64,000 nucleotides of DNA from Allomuricauda sp. (GCF_028280385.1 NZ_JANQLX010000001.1:186001-250000); one strand, 5' to 3'; positions 1 to 8,362 are shown, counted from the first letter of the stretch. Numbers and translations: made by a program. Notes: generated by a model not told the origin, from the letters alone.

Positions 1-1
1 G

Positions 2-331
2 GTCGCAGACACTGAAGTGGATGCCATAATCGCCCTGGATGAAATGACGGCGGTGGACAGTCTGAACATTCTAAAATCGAAGGGAATACAGGTACCTGGT
101 CAAATTTCAATTGTTGGGTTTACCAATGGTAGATTGTCCAAATATGTGTCCCCGGCCTTGACCATGGTAAGCCAACATGGGCAGTACATAGGTGAGTTGG
201 CAGCTAATATCATGATCGATAGAATTGAGTACGACGGCGATATGCCCTATACCACCAAGCTTGTCAAAACAACCTTGATTGAGCGTGATTCCACCAAAAG
301 CGCCAGATCTAAGATTTCAGAGTACCCGTAG
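2..331 (+). CDS. LacI/GalR-type transcriptional regulator, C-terminal part (5' end outside window)
   Basis: Only about the last 109 codons are present; the frame is open to the left edge. The visible part matches the C-terminal half of the periplasmic-binding-protein-like sensor domain of LacI/GalR regulators: IVGFTN, then SPALTMVSQ, then a helix resembling GELAANIMIDRI, in the order and spacing usual for the family. Such proteins bind a sugar-like effector in this domain and DNA through an N-terminal helix-turn-helix, which lies outside the window, so neither effector nor operator can be predicted. A GTG at 17 is internal, not a start, because the family match extends left of it. A short hairpin follows the stop codon. 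Confidence 0.8.
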   Translation, partial: VADTEVDAIIALDEMTAVDSLNILKSKGIQVPGQISIVGFTNGRLSKYVSPALTMVSQHGQYIGELAANIMIDRIEYDGDMPYTTKLVKTTLIERDSTKSARSKISEYP

Positions 332-353
332 CAACTTGTTCCAAGTTGCTTTC
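331..353 (+). terminator. Weak hairpin after the LacI-type gene
   Basis: The inverted repeat GCAACTT/AAGTTGC (331-337 and 343-349, 5-nt loop) begins at the last base of the stop codon and is followed only by TTTC. The position suits a terminator but the T-tract is poor, so this is a weak call. Confidence 0.35.
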
Positions 354-448
354 AAACCTGCAAGGGGGTTAACTTATAATTATATCTCCGGGATTGGATT
401 TGTAGTTAGGTATTTTTTTTATTCCTTCGTTGCTTCAAAAATTCAATT

Positions 449-970
449 ATGACCTTATTTGTGGACATGGATGAGGTGATTGCCGACACCTATTTGGCAC
501 ATTTGGAACTGTACAATGAAAAGTTTGGGGCCGACCTCCAGTTGGAACATTGTGCTGGAAAGGAAGCTTGGGAATGTGTTGCCCCTGAGCACAGGGAGCA
601 TGTAAAGAACCATGCCCGTCAAGTAGGATTCTTCAAAGATTTAAAGGTCATTGGAAACAGTCAGGAGGTATTAGCGGAATTGGACAAGAAATACGAAGTG
701 TATATTGCTTCTGCGGCCATGCAGTTTCCAAATTCCCTCAAGGAAAAATCCGATTGGCTGGATGAGTTTTTCCCCTTTATTCCATGGCAGCGAAGAATAT
801 TATGTGGCCATAAATTTGTGCTTAAGGGAGATATTTTGATTGATGACCGGGCGTACAATCTGGAAACCTTTGATGGTCGCAGCATGATGTTCACTTCCCC
901 CCACAACATAAATACCAACGGATTTGAAAGGGTAAATTCCTGGCTGGAAATCGCCGATAAACTTTTGTAA
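449..970 (+). CDS. 5'(3')-deoxyribonucleotidase, HAD family (NT5C type)
   Basis: A 173-residue cytosolic HAD-fold phosphatase predicted to remove phosphate from (deoxy)nucleoside monophosphates. Motif I is FVDMDEVIAD at residues 4-13, with Asp6 as nucleophile and Asp8 as acid/base. The late acidic motif is ILIDDRAYN near residue 130. Length and layout match the NT5C-like 5'-nucleotidases of Bacteroidota. The start is ATG at 449. It is the first gene of a plus-strand run in which the following hydrolase starts 8 bp after its stop, so co-transcription is likely. Substrate preference cannot be read from sequence. Confidence 0.85.
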   Translation: MTLFVDMDEVIADTYLAHLELYNEKFGADLQLEHCAGKEAWECVAPEHREHVKNHARQVGFFKDLKVIGNSQEVLAELDKKYEVYIASAAMQFPNSLKEKSDWLDEFFPFIPWQRRILCGHKFVLKGDILIDDRAYNLETFDGRSMMFTSPHNINTNGFERVNSWLEIADKLL

Positions 971-978
971 ATTGGGGA

Positions 979-1707
979 ATGCTTAATCCTCAATCTTATT
1001 TGCGATTGTTTTTGTTGTTCGGCCTTTTGTTTTGGCAGTCCTGTTCGGCCCAAACGCAATTGGTGGAAGACCAAATAGCCACTGTAACTCGGGAAAATCT
1101 TCGATATTATCTTTATTACCCCAGCGAATATGACACCCAACAGGATAGGGAGTTTGGCTTGCTTTTGTTTTTGCACGGAGGTGGAGAGTCTGGGGGAAAT
1201 TTGGAAGAAATCAAGGAAAATGGCCCTCCTAAACTATTGGTGGAAGGAAAGCAATTTCCTTTTTTGGTCTTGGCACCGCAAAATCCGCATAAAAGACGAT
1301 GGTGGAATACCCAGGCGGTTAAGCAACTTTTGGACTCCGTAGTGGCCCAAAACAGGATAGACCCAGACAAAGTATACATCTCTGGACTCAGTAGGGGAGG
1401 CAGCGCAGCTTGGGAAATGGCCACCCAATATCCAGATACTTTTGCTGCTATGGCCGTAATCTGTGGAATGGCCCCCTTGCCCTACGCCCATTGGATTAGA
1501 AAGGATATGCCCATTTGGGTTTTTCATGGCGATCGGGATAAGGTCATTTCCGTGGAAGAATCGGATAAGATGGTGGCCAAACTGAAACAGATGAAATACA
1601 ATGTAAAATACACTAGATACAAGGATGTGGGACACGATTCATGGACCCGGGCCTATACCACAGATTCCTTGTATATCTGGCTCAACAATCAAAAACGAAC
1701 CCAATGA
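979..1707 (+). CDS. Secreted alpha/beta hydrolase (phospholipase/carboxylesterase-like)
   Basis: A 242-residue protein with an N-terminal export signal ending near FWQSCSAQ, which could also act as a lipobox with Cys22. The alpha/beta-hydrolase elements are an oxyanion-loop motif LFLHGGGESGGN, the nucleophile elbow GLSRG (Ser in GxSxG), an acid region FHGDRDKVI and a late GHDSW histidine. This layout fits the dienelactone-hydrolase/phospholipase-like esterases. The natural substrate is unknown; a periplasmic or outer-membrane ester hydrolase is inferred. The stop codon overlaps the start of the next gene (ATGA at 1704-1707), indicating translational coupling. Confidence 0.82.
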   Translation: MLNPQSYLRLFLLFGLLFWQSCSAQTQLVEDQIATVTRENLRYYLYYPSEYDTQQDREFGLLLFLHGGGESGGNLEEIKENGPPKLLVEGKQFPFLVLAPQNPHKRRWWNTQAVKQLLDSVVAQNRIDPDKVYISGLSRGGSAAWEMATQYPDTFAAMAVICGMAPLPYAHWIRKDMPIWVFHGDRDKVISVEESDKMVAKLKQMKYNVKYTRYKDVGHDSWTRAYTTDSLYIWLNNQKRTQ

Positions 1708-2420
1708 AACAACTTTTTTGGTGCATTCTAATTGTACTGGTTTCCTGCAAACAAGACCATAAAAAAAAGACAGAACCAACCACTGAGTTACCGGTTAAGG
1801 ATAGCGTTGTAATAAAGGAGCCACAGGGTGCGCCAATACAAAAACTTCGGAGTTTTGAAGGTTTGGCGGACACCACTTTTGTACGGTTGGAGGATTTTAG
1901 CAAAGACTTTGCTTACGATATGCGCTATGCGACCGAAAACAATTTTCTTAAGGCCAAAGTGTACGATTGTGCAGAATGCTATACACGTGCAAAAACGGCC
2001 AAAGCCCTTATTCAAGCTAACAAGGATTTTATTAAGAAGGGTTATCGGATTAAGTTTTTTGACTGTTATAGACCCAATAGTGTTCAATACAAAATGTGGG
2101 AAATTGTCCCGAATCCCCAGTATGTTGCAGATCCCGTTAAGGGATCTATTCATAATAAAGGAGGGGCGGTCGATATTACCCTAGTTGATTTAGAGGGCAA
2201 TGAACTGGACATGGGAACCGATTTTGACTTTTTTGGCAAGCGTGCCCATCACGACTTCACAGATCTCCCAGATACTGTTTTGCAGAACCGAAAATTGCTC
2301 AAGGAAACCATGGAATCCTATGGATTTTGGGGCATACGTACCGAATGGTGGCATTATAATCTATCCGCTGGGTCTAATGATAAGGTGGCCGATTTTAAAT
2401 GGGAGTGCAACCAAGAATAA
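1704..2420 (+). CDS. D-alanyl-D-alanine dipeptidase, VanX/DdpX family (M15D), lipoprotein
   Basis: Starting at ATG 1704, the 238-residue product opens with a lipoprotein signal (LIVLVSCKQD), followed by a Lys/Thr-rich linker. The zinc-peptidase motifs of the M15 family are present: SIHNKGGAVDITL supplies His and Asp ligands, and EWWHY near the C-terminus supplies the general base Glu and third His. The family cleaves D-Ala-D-Ala, in resistance clusters (VanX) or for peptidoglycan-derived peptide recycling. No VanH, VanA or VanRS neighbours occur here, so wall-peptide scavenging is the likelier role. An upstream in-frame start at 1641 is rejected because it would delete the signal peptide logic and overlap the preceding gene by 67 bp. 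Confidence 0.85.
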   Translation: MKQLFWCILIVLVSCKQDHKKKTEPTTELPVKDSVVIKEPQGAPIQKLRSFEGLADTTFVRLEDFSKDFAYDMRYATENNFLKAKVYDCAECYTRAKTAKALIQANKDFIKKGYRIKFFDCYRPNSVQYKMWEIVPNPQYVADPVKGSIHNKGGAVDITLVDLEGNELDMGTDFDFFGKRAHHDFTDLPDTVLQNRKLLKETMESYGFWGIRTEWWHYNLSAGSNDKVADFKWECNQE

Positions 2421-2430
2421 CTATTATAGT

Positions 2431-3351
2431 ATGAAGAAAAGAATTGCTTTTTGGATGGTAACCTTGCTTACCGCGCATTGGCTTAGCGCCCAGGACACGA
2501 TCATGCCCCTTTGGCCCAAAACCGTCCCAAACCAGACGGAGATAGGTGAAAAGGAATTGGATACCGTAGAACATATCCGATGGATTCGGAATGTACAGCG
2601 ACCCACACTTGAAGTGTATTTGCCAAGTGTCCAGAACACCAATGGAAAAGCTGTGCTGCTTTTTCCCGGAGGGGGGTACCAAGGTTTGGCCTACAATTGG
2701 GAAGGGGTGGATTTCGCAAAGGCATTTAATGCCAAAGGTATTGTGGGAATTGTAGTCAAATACAGATTGCCTATTTCCAAATCCATTCATAAAAACCGTT
2801 GGGATGTGCCGCTCCAAGATGCGCAAAGGGCCATAAGATTGGTGAGAAGCATGTCAGCTACTTGGAAGATTGACCCAGATAAAATCGGCATTATGGGTTT
2901 TTCAGCGGGAGGACATTTGGCTTCAACTTTGGGGACACAATATGATAAAAAGGTGTATGACCATCAGGACATAGTGGATACAATAAGTGCGCGACCCAAC
3001 TTTATGGCATTGGTGTATCCGGTGATCAGCATGGATAGCACGTTGACCCATGGGGGTTCCAAAGATGCTTTGCTTGGTGAAAACCCAACCGATGTATTGC
3101 TTCAGGAATTTTCCAATGAGACTCGGGTGGATGCCAACACGCCACCAGCGTTTTTGATTCATGCCACCGATGATGCCCCGGTACCTGTTGAAAACAGTTT
3201 GCGCTTTTTTAAAGCCTTACGACAGCATAATGTTCCAAGCAGTTTGCATGTGTATCCAAGTGGAGGTCATGGATTTGCACTGGCGCGGCAGCACCCCCTG
3301 TTGAAAAACTGGCTGGATCTATTTTTGGATTGGTTGGATTATTTGGATTAG
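2431..3351 (+). CDS. Secreted alpha/beta hydrolase (acetyl-esterase/BD-FAE-like)
   Basis: Start ATG 2431 gives a 306-residue protein with a clear signal peptide (MKKRIAFWMVTLLTAHWLSAQ). The esterase motifs are LLFPGGGYQGLA (oxyanion loop in the HGG position), the nucleophile elbow GFSAGG with catalytic Ser, HATDDAPVP (acid) and GGHGFAL (His). This pattern matches acetyl-xylan-esterase-like and bifunctional feruloyl/acetyl esterases of Bacteroidota, so deacetylation of a glycan is the most likely activity. It is the fourth gene of the 449-3351 run, 10 bp after the dipeptidase. Its last 4 bp overlap the convergent methyltransferase gene. Confidence 0.85.
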   Translation: MKKRIAFWMVTLLTAHWLSAQDTIMPLWPKTVPNQTEIGEKELDTVEHIRWIRNVQRPTLEVYLPSVQNTNGKAVLLFPGGGYQGLAYNWEGVDFAKAFNAKGIVGIVVKYRLPISKSIHKNRWDVPLQDAQRAIRLVRSMSATWKIDPDKIGIMGFSAGGHLASTLGTQYDKKVYDHQDIVDTISARPNFMALVYPVISMDSTLTHGGSKDALLGENPTDVLLQEFSNETRVDANTPPAFLIHATDDAPVPVENSLRFFKALRQHNVPSSLHVYPSGGHGFALARQHPLLKNWLDLFLDWLDYLD

Positions 3352-4529
3352 CTCAGTTTCCGGCACAACAGCATTGTGAGTTGCCCACCCAAGGTTTTGG
3401 TGAAAAACAAATAGATTTCCCCGCCATCTTTTAGCTTGTGTTTTTTTCGAATTTCGGCAACAGAAAGGGGAAAGTTTCTTGTGGCCACATTGGCCTGTTT
3501 TATCCCTTCTGATTTAATCGAGGATTTTGAATATGGAAGGACTTTTAGGATGTTGAACCTTCTCCCTGGGAAATCTACCAGCTGGTCCGAGGTATATAGG
3601 TGGGTGTGTTCCAGTAATTTGTTTAGGTTATAAGTAACCCCCACTTTTTTGAAACCACCCGATTTTAATATAGCCGCATTGGGTTCATAAAGAAAGGTAT
3701 CGGGATCTCCAAATTGGGCAACAGTATTTTTTTCTTCCTCTAAGTCAAAATCAAAAGCAATGTTTTGTCCTTTGGTAAGATTGACTGTTTTTATTCCAAC
3801 TGGACCATCATAATCCTTTTTCAAAACAAACAGCAGTTCTTTCACCTCATTTTCAACTGCTACCACATGCACCTCCTTTACGGAACGAAGCTCTTTGATT
3901 CCCTGTCGGATATCCAAAATGGGTGAGGTTTTGATTAAAATATTTTGAGCTTTGCCAAATAGTTTGGGAAGTTCATTTGGAATATTGGGTTGGCAATCGG
4001 CCAGCAAAAACACCTTACCTTTTTGGTCATGCCTTCGGGAGGGATCTACATAAATCCAATCCCAATGTGAGGGGGATTCTTCCAGAACTTCCATCCCATC
4101 CTTGGCAATGGATTGAACATTTTTACAACCAAGAATGGCGAAATTATGGGCAGCTATTTGGCATAGCTCTGCGTTCCATTCACAATGCAAAACCTGCTCC
4201 ATCCGTTTGGAAAAATAGTAGGAGTCAACTCCAAAACCACCACTAATGTCCACAACCGATTTTCCGGATAAAAGTTTGGATTTGTAGGCGGCGGTCCGCT
4301 CAGAACTTGTTTGTTCAAGATGTACTTTTTTGGGATAGTAAATACCTGGTAAATTATACCAGGTGGGCAACTTGGACTTGGATTTTTTTAGGCCTTCCAG
4401 TTGCTGGGCAAGTTCTTTTTGGGAGATACCTTCAAATGTAGGTTTTTGTAGCAAAACTGACACGATGTCAGTATTCCAATATTTTTTTATATAATCCTGA
4501 ACACCAGTATTTAATATTAGCTTATTCAA
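3348..4529 (-). CDS. Class I SAM-dependent methyltransferase with THUMP-like C-terminus
   Basis: A 393-residue protein. A SAM-binding motif I is visible as VVDISGGFGVDSYYF around residue 95, and a catalytic-type DPSRRHD motif follows (WIYVDPSRRHDQKG). The family occurs as a single gene in most Flavobacteriia; an RNA substrate is inferred from the THUMP-like tail but not demonstrated. The start is TTG at 4529, 7 bp after the stop of the permease gene; there is no ATG nearby that keeps the N-terminus. It is the last gene of a three-gene minus-strand operon (6290 to 3348) and ends convergently, overlapping the neighbouring hydrolase by 4 bp. Confidence 0.78.
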   Translation of the reverse strand: MNKLILNTGVQDYIKKYWNTDIVSVLLQKPTFEGISQKELAQQLEGLKKSKSKLPTWYNLPGIYYPKKVHLEQTSSERTAAYKSKLLSGKSVVDISGGFGVDSYYFSKRMEQVLHCEWNAELCQIAAHNFAILGCKNVQSIAKDGMEVLEESPSHWDWIYVDPSRRHDQKGKVFLLADCQPNIPNELPKLFGKAQNILIKTSPILDIRQGIKELRSVKEVHVVAVENEVKELLFVLKKDYDGPVGIKTVNLTKGQNIAFDFDLEEEKNTVAQFGDPDTFLYEPNAAILKSGGFKKVGVTYNLNKLLEHTHLYTSDQLVDFPGRRFNILKVLPYSKSSIKSEGIKQANVATRNFPLSVAEIRKKHKLKDGGEIYLFFTKTLGGQLTMLLCRKLS

Positions 4530-4536
4530 ATAAAAA

Positions 4537-5637
4537 CTATAAGTTTTTAGTCAACTTTTTTACAATCTCATTTTCGGCCAGAAATTCCTTTAAAATGACC
4601 TTGATTGCGGTATATCCTGGTACGGCTACCACCATGCCCACTACTCCAAATAAAAGCCCAGCAATGATGATGACCAGGAAGATTTCCAAGGGGTGGGATT
4701 TTACGCTAGTGGAAAAAATAAACGGTTGGGAAAAGAAATTATCAATAAGCTGTCCTACCACCAAACCAATTAGCACATAGAGCGCCTTTGGAAGGATCAC
4801 GGTACTGAAATCTGCCCCTAAAAAACTGGTCATGGTCAAGGTCACCATAATGGCCCCACCAATGATCGGTCCGATATAGGGAATGATATTGAACAGGGCA
4901 CACAAAAATGCAATCACGATGGCATTTTCTACACCCACTATCAGGAGTGCAATAGTGTAGATCACGAACAAGATGAACAGCTGTAATAAAATGCCAGCAA
5001 AATACCGGGATAGTAAATTGTTGATCTTATCCACGGATTTTACCAGATTGCCTTCTTTTTCGTCCGGCACAAAAACCAACATGCCATTTTGAAATAGCTT
5101 GCTGTCCTTCAAAAAGAAAAATGAAATGAACAAAACCGAAAACAAACCAATACTAAAATTGCTCAAGACATTTAAAAAGGAATTAAGGAAATTGGGGATG
5201 AATCCCAAATCCAATCCTTCCAATACGTTTTTCTCCAGATCGGAATCTTCAATCAAATGTGATACGCTGTCCGTAGTGGCCCCGAAATATTCCAAAATCT
5301 GAAGGTATAGGGTATTGATATCCGCTTTGAGTGATTCAATATCCAAAAGGGAAAGGTTTTTACTTTGCTCGTTGATCAAGGGTATGAACAAGGCAAGAAT
5401 GCCCAGGAAAATGCCCAGCATAAAAACCATGGTGACAATAACCGCCAAGGTATTTGGAAATTTAAGTTTTCTGCGAAGGAACAAAACCACAGGCCGGCCC
5501 AGTAGGGCAATTACAGCTGCAATGGCCAAATAGGCCAATACCGATTGAATCTTTATCAAGAGATAGCAGGCCAAAACAACACCTACAATAATGGCCACGG
5601 CCCTTAAAATACCTTTTGCAATAATTTTGGATGTCAT
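4537..5637 (-). CDS. AI-2E family transporter (TqsA/PerM-like permease)
   Basis: A 366-residue integral membrane protein with about eight hydrophobic helices. An N-terminal pair flanks LLGRPVVLFLRRKL, an amphipathic soluble stretch spans roughly residues 85-150, and a C-terminal helix bundle contains NIIPYIGPIIGG and FSQPFIFSTSVKSHPLEIF, both hallmarks of the AI-2E/PerM family. Members export small solutes or ions; autoinducer-2 export has been shown only for some. It starts 2 bp after the stop of the DUF4159 gene and sits 7 bp before the methyltransferase start, so all three are probably one transcript. Confidence 0.88.
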   Translation of the reverse strand: MTSKIIAKGILRAVAIIVGVVLACYLLIKIQSVLAYLAIAAVIALLGRPVVLFLRRKLKFPNTLAVIVTMVFMLGIFLGILALFIPLINEQSKNLSLLDIESLKADINTLYLQILEYFGATTDSVSHLIEDSDLEKNVLEGLDLGFIPNFLNSFLNVLSNFSIGLFSVLFISFFFLKDSKLFQNGMLVFVPDEKEGNLVKSVDKINNLLSRYFAGILLQLFILFVIYTIALLIVGVENAIVIAFLCALFNIIPYIGPIIGGAIMVTLTMTSFLGADFSTVILPKALYVLIGLVVGQLIDNFFSQPFIFSTSVKSHPLEIFLVIIIAGLLFGVVGMVVAVPGYTAIKVILKEFLAENEIVKKLTKNL

Positions 5638-5639
5638 GG

Positions 5640-6290
5640 TCAGTTTTTAAATGCGTATTCAACAATATTGGCACCCATTTGCAGCGCCTTGAGTCTTACT
5701 TCTTCAGGATCGTTGTGCACCGCTGGATCTTCCCAGCCGTCGCCTAGGTCACTCTCAAAAGTGAACAACAATAGCAATCTTCCTTGCTCAAAAATCCCAA
5801 AGGCCTGAGGCCTTTTACCATCATGCTCGTGGATTTTGGGCAGGCCGTCCGGAAATGTATATCGCTGGCTAAAAATGGGATGGTCCGCCCCAAGTTCCTC
5901 CATGGTTCTATCTGGAAAAACTTTCTGGAGTTCCCGCTCCAAATATGGTTTCATGCCATAGTTGTCATCAATATGTAAAAATCCACCAGACAACAGGTAC
6001 ACCCGTAAATTTTCTGCCTCTTCATCTGTAAAAAACACATTGCCGTGGCCCGTCATATGCAAAAAAGGATAATCAAATAAAGTGGGGCTGCTGGCTTCAA
6101 CAGTTTGGGGTTTGGAATTGATCTTGGTTCCAATGTTGGAATTACAAAAGGTAATCAGATTGGGCAATGCCGTGGGGTTGGAATACCAATCGCCACCGCC
6201 ACCATATTTAAGTACAGCTATGTCTTGGGCATGGCCCAAAGGCATCAAAAAAAAAGTTAAAAATAGCAGGGATGCCGTAAGTAGTTTCAT
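5640..6290 (-). CDS. DUF4159 domain-containing exported protein
   Basis: The product has 216 residues with a cleavable signal peptide (about residues 1-22, ending GHAQ). The mature part carries the DUF4159 signature: LKYGGGGDWYSNPTALPNL, then FLHMTGHGN, then GGFLHIDDNYGMKPYLEREL. The fold is glutamine-amidotransferase-like, but no catalytic triad can be assigned and the function is unknown. In other Bacteroidota such proteins often occur near MoxR/DUF58 genes; none of those is adjacent here. It is the promoter-proximal gene of the minus-strand operon. Confidence 0.82.
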   Translation of the reverse strand: MKLLTASLLFLTFFLMPLGHAQDIAVLKYGGGGDWYSNPTALPNLITFCNSNIGTKINSKPQTVEASSPTLFDYPFLHMTGHGNVFFTDEEAENLRVYLLSGGFLHIDDNYGMKPYLERELQKVFPDRTMEELGADHPIFSQRYTFPDGLPKIHEHDGKRPQAFGIFEQGRLLLLFTFESDLGDGWEDPAVHNDPEEVRLKALQMGANIVEYAFKN

Positions 6291-6329
6291 AAACTTCCGA
6301 ATAACCTATTGACCAAATGTACAGTATTC

Positions 6330-7118
6330 ATGATTAAAAAAATCATAATTTCTTCAATGGCCATGTTTGCATTGTCTTTGGCCACTTTGTTCCAGGCCCA
6401 AACAAGTGTTCCGGTTGACAAGATAAGGTTGGAAAGCTATGGGGATGAAGTCTTATATGAGCCCATTGTGGTCCTTGAGTTATTTACTTCCCAGGGCTGT
6501 TCCAGTTGCCCTCCCGCAGACTGGTTGCTACAGAAAGTAAAAACGCAATTTCCTGAAGAAGTTTTTGCGCTGTCATACCATGTGGACTACTGGAATTATA
6601 TTGGTTGGAAGGACCCCTTCAGCAAAGCTGAATTCACCAAAAAGCAAGGGGCATATACCAAAAAGTTTAATCATTATACGGACTACACCCCGCAAATGGT
6701 GGTGAATGGAAAGGAACATTTTGTAGGTTCAGATGCCTTAAAACTGTATGCCAGCATCAATAAATATGCAGAGGAAACTCCGCCCAACAAGGTGCGGTTA
6801 AAAAATGTAACCCCCACAACCTCTGAAATTAAGTTTGATTATACGGTATCTGGAGATATTGAAGACAAACAACTTAGACTGGTCTTGGTGTTGGATGAAC
6901 GCACAACGGAGGTGAAAAGAGGGGAAAATAGAAACAGAACCTTGAAGAACAGCAACATAGTGGTGGCTGAAAAATATGTTCCGCTACAAGTTAGGAATGG
7001 AAAAACCACAGTTGCGCTTCCGCAAATAGTATCCCCTTCAGACAAGCTTTCATTGGTGGCCTTGGTGGAAGCGGACAATATGGATATTACCGCAGCCACA
7101 AAACTGGATTTAAATTAA
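6330..7118 (+). CDS. DUF1223 thioredoxin-like secreted protein
   Basis: From ATG 6330 the product is 262 residues with a typical signal peptide (MIKKIIISSMAMFALSLATL, cleavage near FQAQ). A TTG at 6309 would add seven residues ahead of the signal and is less likely. The core has ELFTSQGCSSCPPADWLL, a CxxC motif at the head of a thioredoxin-like fold, then SYHVDYWNYIGWKDPFS and YTPQMVVNG, which are diagnostic of DUF1223. A periplasmic redox role is suggested by the CxxC but is not established for the family. The 3' end overlaps the convergent rsmE by 4 bp. Confidence 0.84.
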   Translation: MIKKIIISSMAMFALSLATLFQAQTSVPVDKIRLESYGDEVLYEPIVVLELFTSQGCSSCPPADWLLQKVKTQFPEEVFALSYHVDYWNYIGWKDPFSKAEFTKKQGAYTKKFNHYTDYTPQMVVNGKEHFVGSDALKLYASINKYAEETPPNKVRLKNVTPTTSEIKFDYTVSGDIEDKQLRLVLVLDERTTEVKRGENRNRTLKNSNIVVAEKYVPLQVRNGKTTVALPQIVSPSDKLSLVALVEADNMDITAATKLDLN

Positions 7119-7819
7119 TTGTTGATAATGGCCACGGTGGTGCAGGCCACAATGGCTGCGGTTTCCGTTCTAAGACGATTATTACCCAACGATACGGGGG
7201 TATAGCCGTTGTCTTTAGCTTGTCGGATTTCTTCTTTTGAAAAATCGCCTTCCGGACCTATCAGGATGGTCACGTCCTTATCCGCCGCAACCCTGCGCTT
7301 CAATTCCATTTTTTCGCCTTCATCGCAATGAGCTATGAATTTTAGACCAGGGGCTTCCAGTGCCAGAAATTGTTTGAACGGAATGGCAGGATTTATTTTG
7401 GGAAGGAAAGTCTGCAAAGATTGTTTCATGGCCGCTTGGACTACCCGTTCCATACGCTCAGCTTTTACGATTTTCCGTTCGGAATGGTCACAAATAATGG
7501 GTGTAATTTCATCCACCCCTATTTCTGTGGCCTTTTCCAAAAACCATTCAAAGCGATCGTTCATTTTGGTTGGGGCAACCGCCAGGTGCACATGATAGCG
7601 TTTGGGGACGCTCTTTTTTTCCGAAACAATCTGCGCCTTGCATTTTTTTGGGTCCGCAATAAGAATTTCTGCTTCAAACCAATAGCCCTTACCATTGGTT
7701 ATATGCAGAATATCACCTTCCTTTTTTCTGAGGACCTTGGCAATATGCTTGCTTTCTTGTGCATTGAAAAAGAATTGCTTAAAGCTATTGTCCAATGAAG
7801 GGTTATAGAAAAGTTGCAT
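7115..7819 (-). CDS. rsmE: 16S rRNA (uracil(1498)-N(3))-methyltransferase RsmE
   Basis: A 234-residue SPOUT-class methyltransferase that modifies U1498 of 16S rRNA with SAM. An N-terminal PUA-like region is followed by family signatures: FEWFLEKATEIGVDEITPI, PIICDHSERK, then the trefoil-knot SAM site ILIGPEGDFSKEEI and VSLGNNRLRTETA near the C-terminus. The length is normal for the family. It starts 3 bp after the stop of the TfoX-like gene and is probably co-transcribed with it. Confidence 0.95.
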   Translation of the reverse strand: MQLFYNPSLDNSFKQFFFNAQESKHIAKVLRKKEGDILHITNGKGYWFEAEILIADPKKCKAQIVSEKKSVPKRYHVHLAVAPTKMNDRFEWFLEKATEIGVDEITPIICDHSERKIVKAERMERVVQAAMKQSLQTFLPKINPAIPFKQFLALEAPGLKFIAHCDEGEKMELKRRVAADKDVTILIGPEGDFSKEEIRQAKDNGYTPVSLGNNRLRTETAAIVACTTVAIINN

Positions 7820-7822
7820 GGG

Positions 7823-8149
7823 TCAAAGTTTACTTTTGGCGTGTTCCAGTCCTAGTTCGATCCAATAATGTAGCTGTTCCTCGGTCTGAAAACCTTTTGG
7901 GGAGACAAATATAAATTCTTTCATGGGCTTGCCGGTGAAGTCCATGGGACGCACGTGCTCCTGGGCCAGAACCGCATCCATTTTATCTTGGATCACCCTG
8001 ACCATCAAATCATCTTTAACGGGTCCAACCGTCATTTTTCCTTGATATAAAAATGCGATTCCTCCGAACATTTTTTTCTCCGTAAATGTTTCAGGGAAAA
8101 GGGACACTGCTGTCCGGATGCGCGCAGCTAGTTCTTCGTTATAGGCCAT
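7823..8149 (-). CDS. TfoX/Sxy N-terminal-domain protein
   Basis: A 108-residue cytosolic protein matching the TfoX N-terminal domain: KKMFGGIAFLYQGKMTVGP in the first third, followed by PMDFTGKPMKEFIFVSP. Stand-alone versions of this domain are common in Bacteroidota and generally not linked to competence, although full-length TfoX/Sxy is a competence regulator in gammaproteobacteria. It has no C-terminal helix-hairpin-helix extension. It lies just upstream of rsmE on the same strand; its 5' side abuts the heptamer-repeat region. Confidence 0.82.
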   Translation of the reverse strand: MAYNEELAARIRTAVSLFPETFTEKKMFGGIAFLYQGKMTVGPVKDDLMVRVIQDKMDAVLAQEHVRPMDFTGKPMKEFIFVSPKGFQTEEQLHYWIELGLEHAKSKL

Positions 8150-8174
8150 TGGTTAAAGGTAAAGGTTATATGTC

Positions 8175-8286
8175 TAAAGTCTAAAGTTAAAAGTCGAAAG
8201 TCAAAAGTCAAAAGTTGAAAGTTGAAAGTCGAAAGTCCAAAGTTGAAAGTTGAAAGTCCAAAGTTGAAAGTTGAAAGTCCAAAGTC
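8175..8286. repeat. Heptanucleotide tandem array, 16 units of NAAAGTY
   Basis: Sixteen 7-bp units run in perfect phase. The first base varies (T, A, G or C), AAAG is constant, T follows, and the last base is T or C. Common units are GAAAGTT, GAAAGTC and CAAAGTT, with a higher-order CAAAGTT-GAAAGTT-GAAAGTC triplet at 8238-8258 and again at 8259-8279. Similar intergenic heptamer repeats are known in cyanobacteria (STRR) and occur in Bacteroidota; the function is not established. Confidence 0.9.
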
Positions 8287-8313
8287 AAATGCTGGGTTTT
8301 AAATGCTGAGGTT

Positions 8314-8362
8314 TAAATTCTAAATTCTGAATTCTGAATTCTGAATTCTGAATGCTGAATCG
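8314..8362. repeat. Second heptanucleotide array, 7 units of TRAATTC type
   Basis: The units run TAAATTC, TAAATTC, TGAATTC, TGAATTC, TGAATTC, TGAATGC, TGAATCG in unbroken 7-bp phase. The period equals that of the neighbouring array but the word is unrelated, so the two arose independently or by successive slippage on different seeds. Confidence 0.85.

Noticed and set aside
661-1176. Long minus-strand open frame over the nucleotidase and hydrolase genes
   Set aside because: Antisense shadow of two genes with clear family motifs; its translation shows no domain.
1704-2420. VanX-type vancomycin-resistance gene
   Set aside because: The M15D motifs are real but no vanH, vanA or two-component genes accompany it; a peptide-recycling dipeptidase is the simpler reading.
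7823-8149. Natural-competence regulator TfoX
   Set aside because: Only the N-terminal domain is present; stand-alone copies in Bacteroidota have no shown competence role.
8175-8362. CRISPR array
   Set aside because: The 7-bp units are directly adjacent with no spacers, and no cas genes are near; these are simple tandem repeats.
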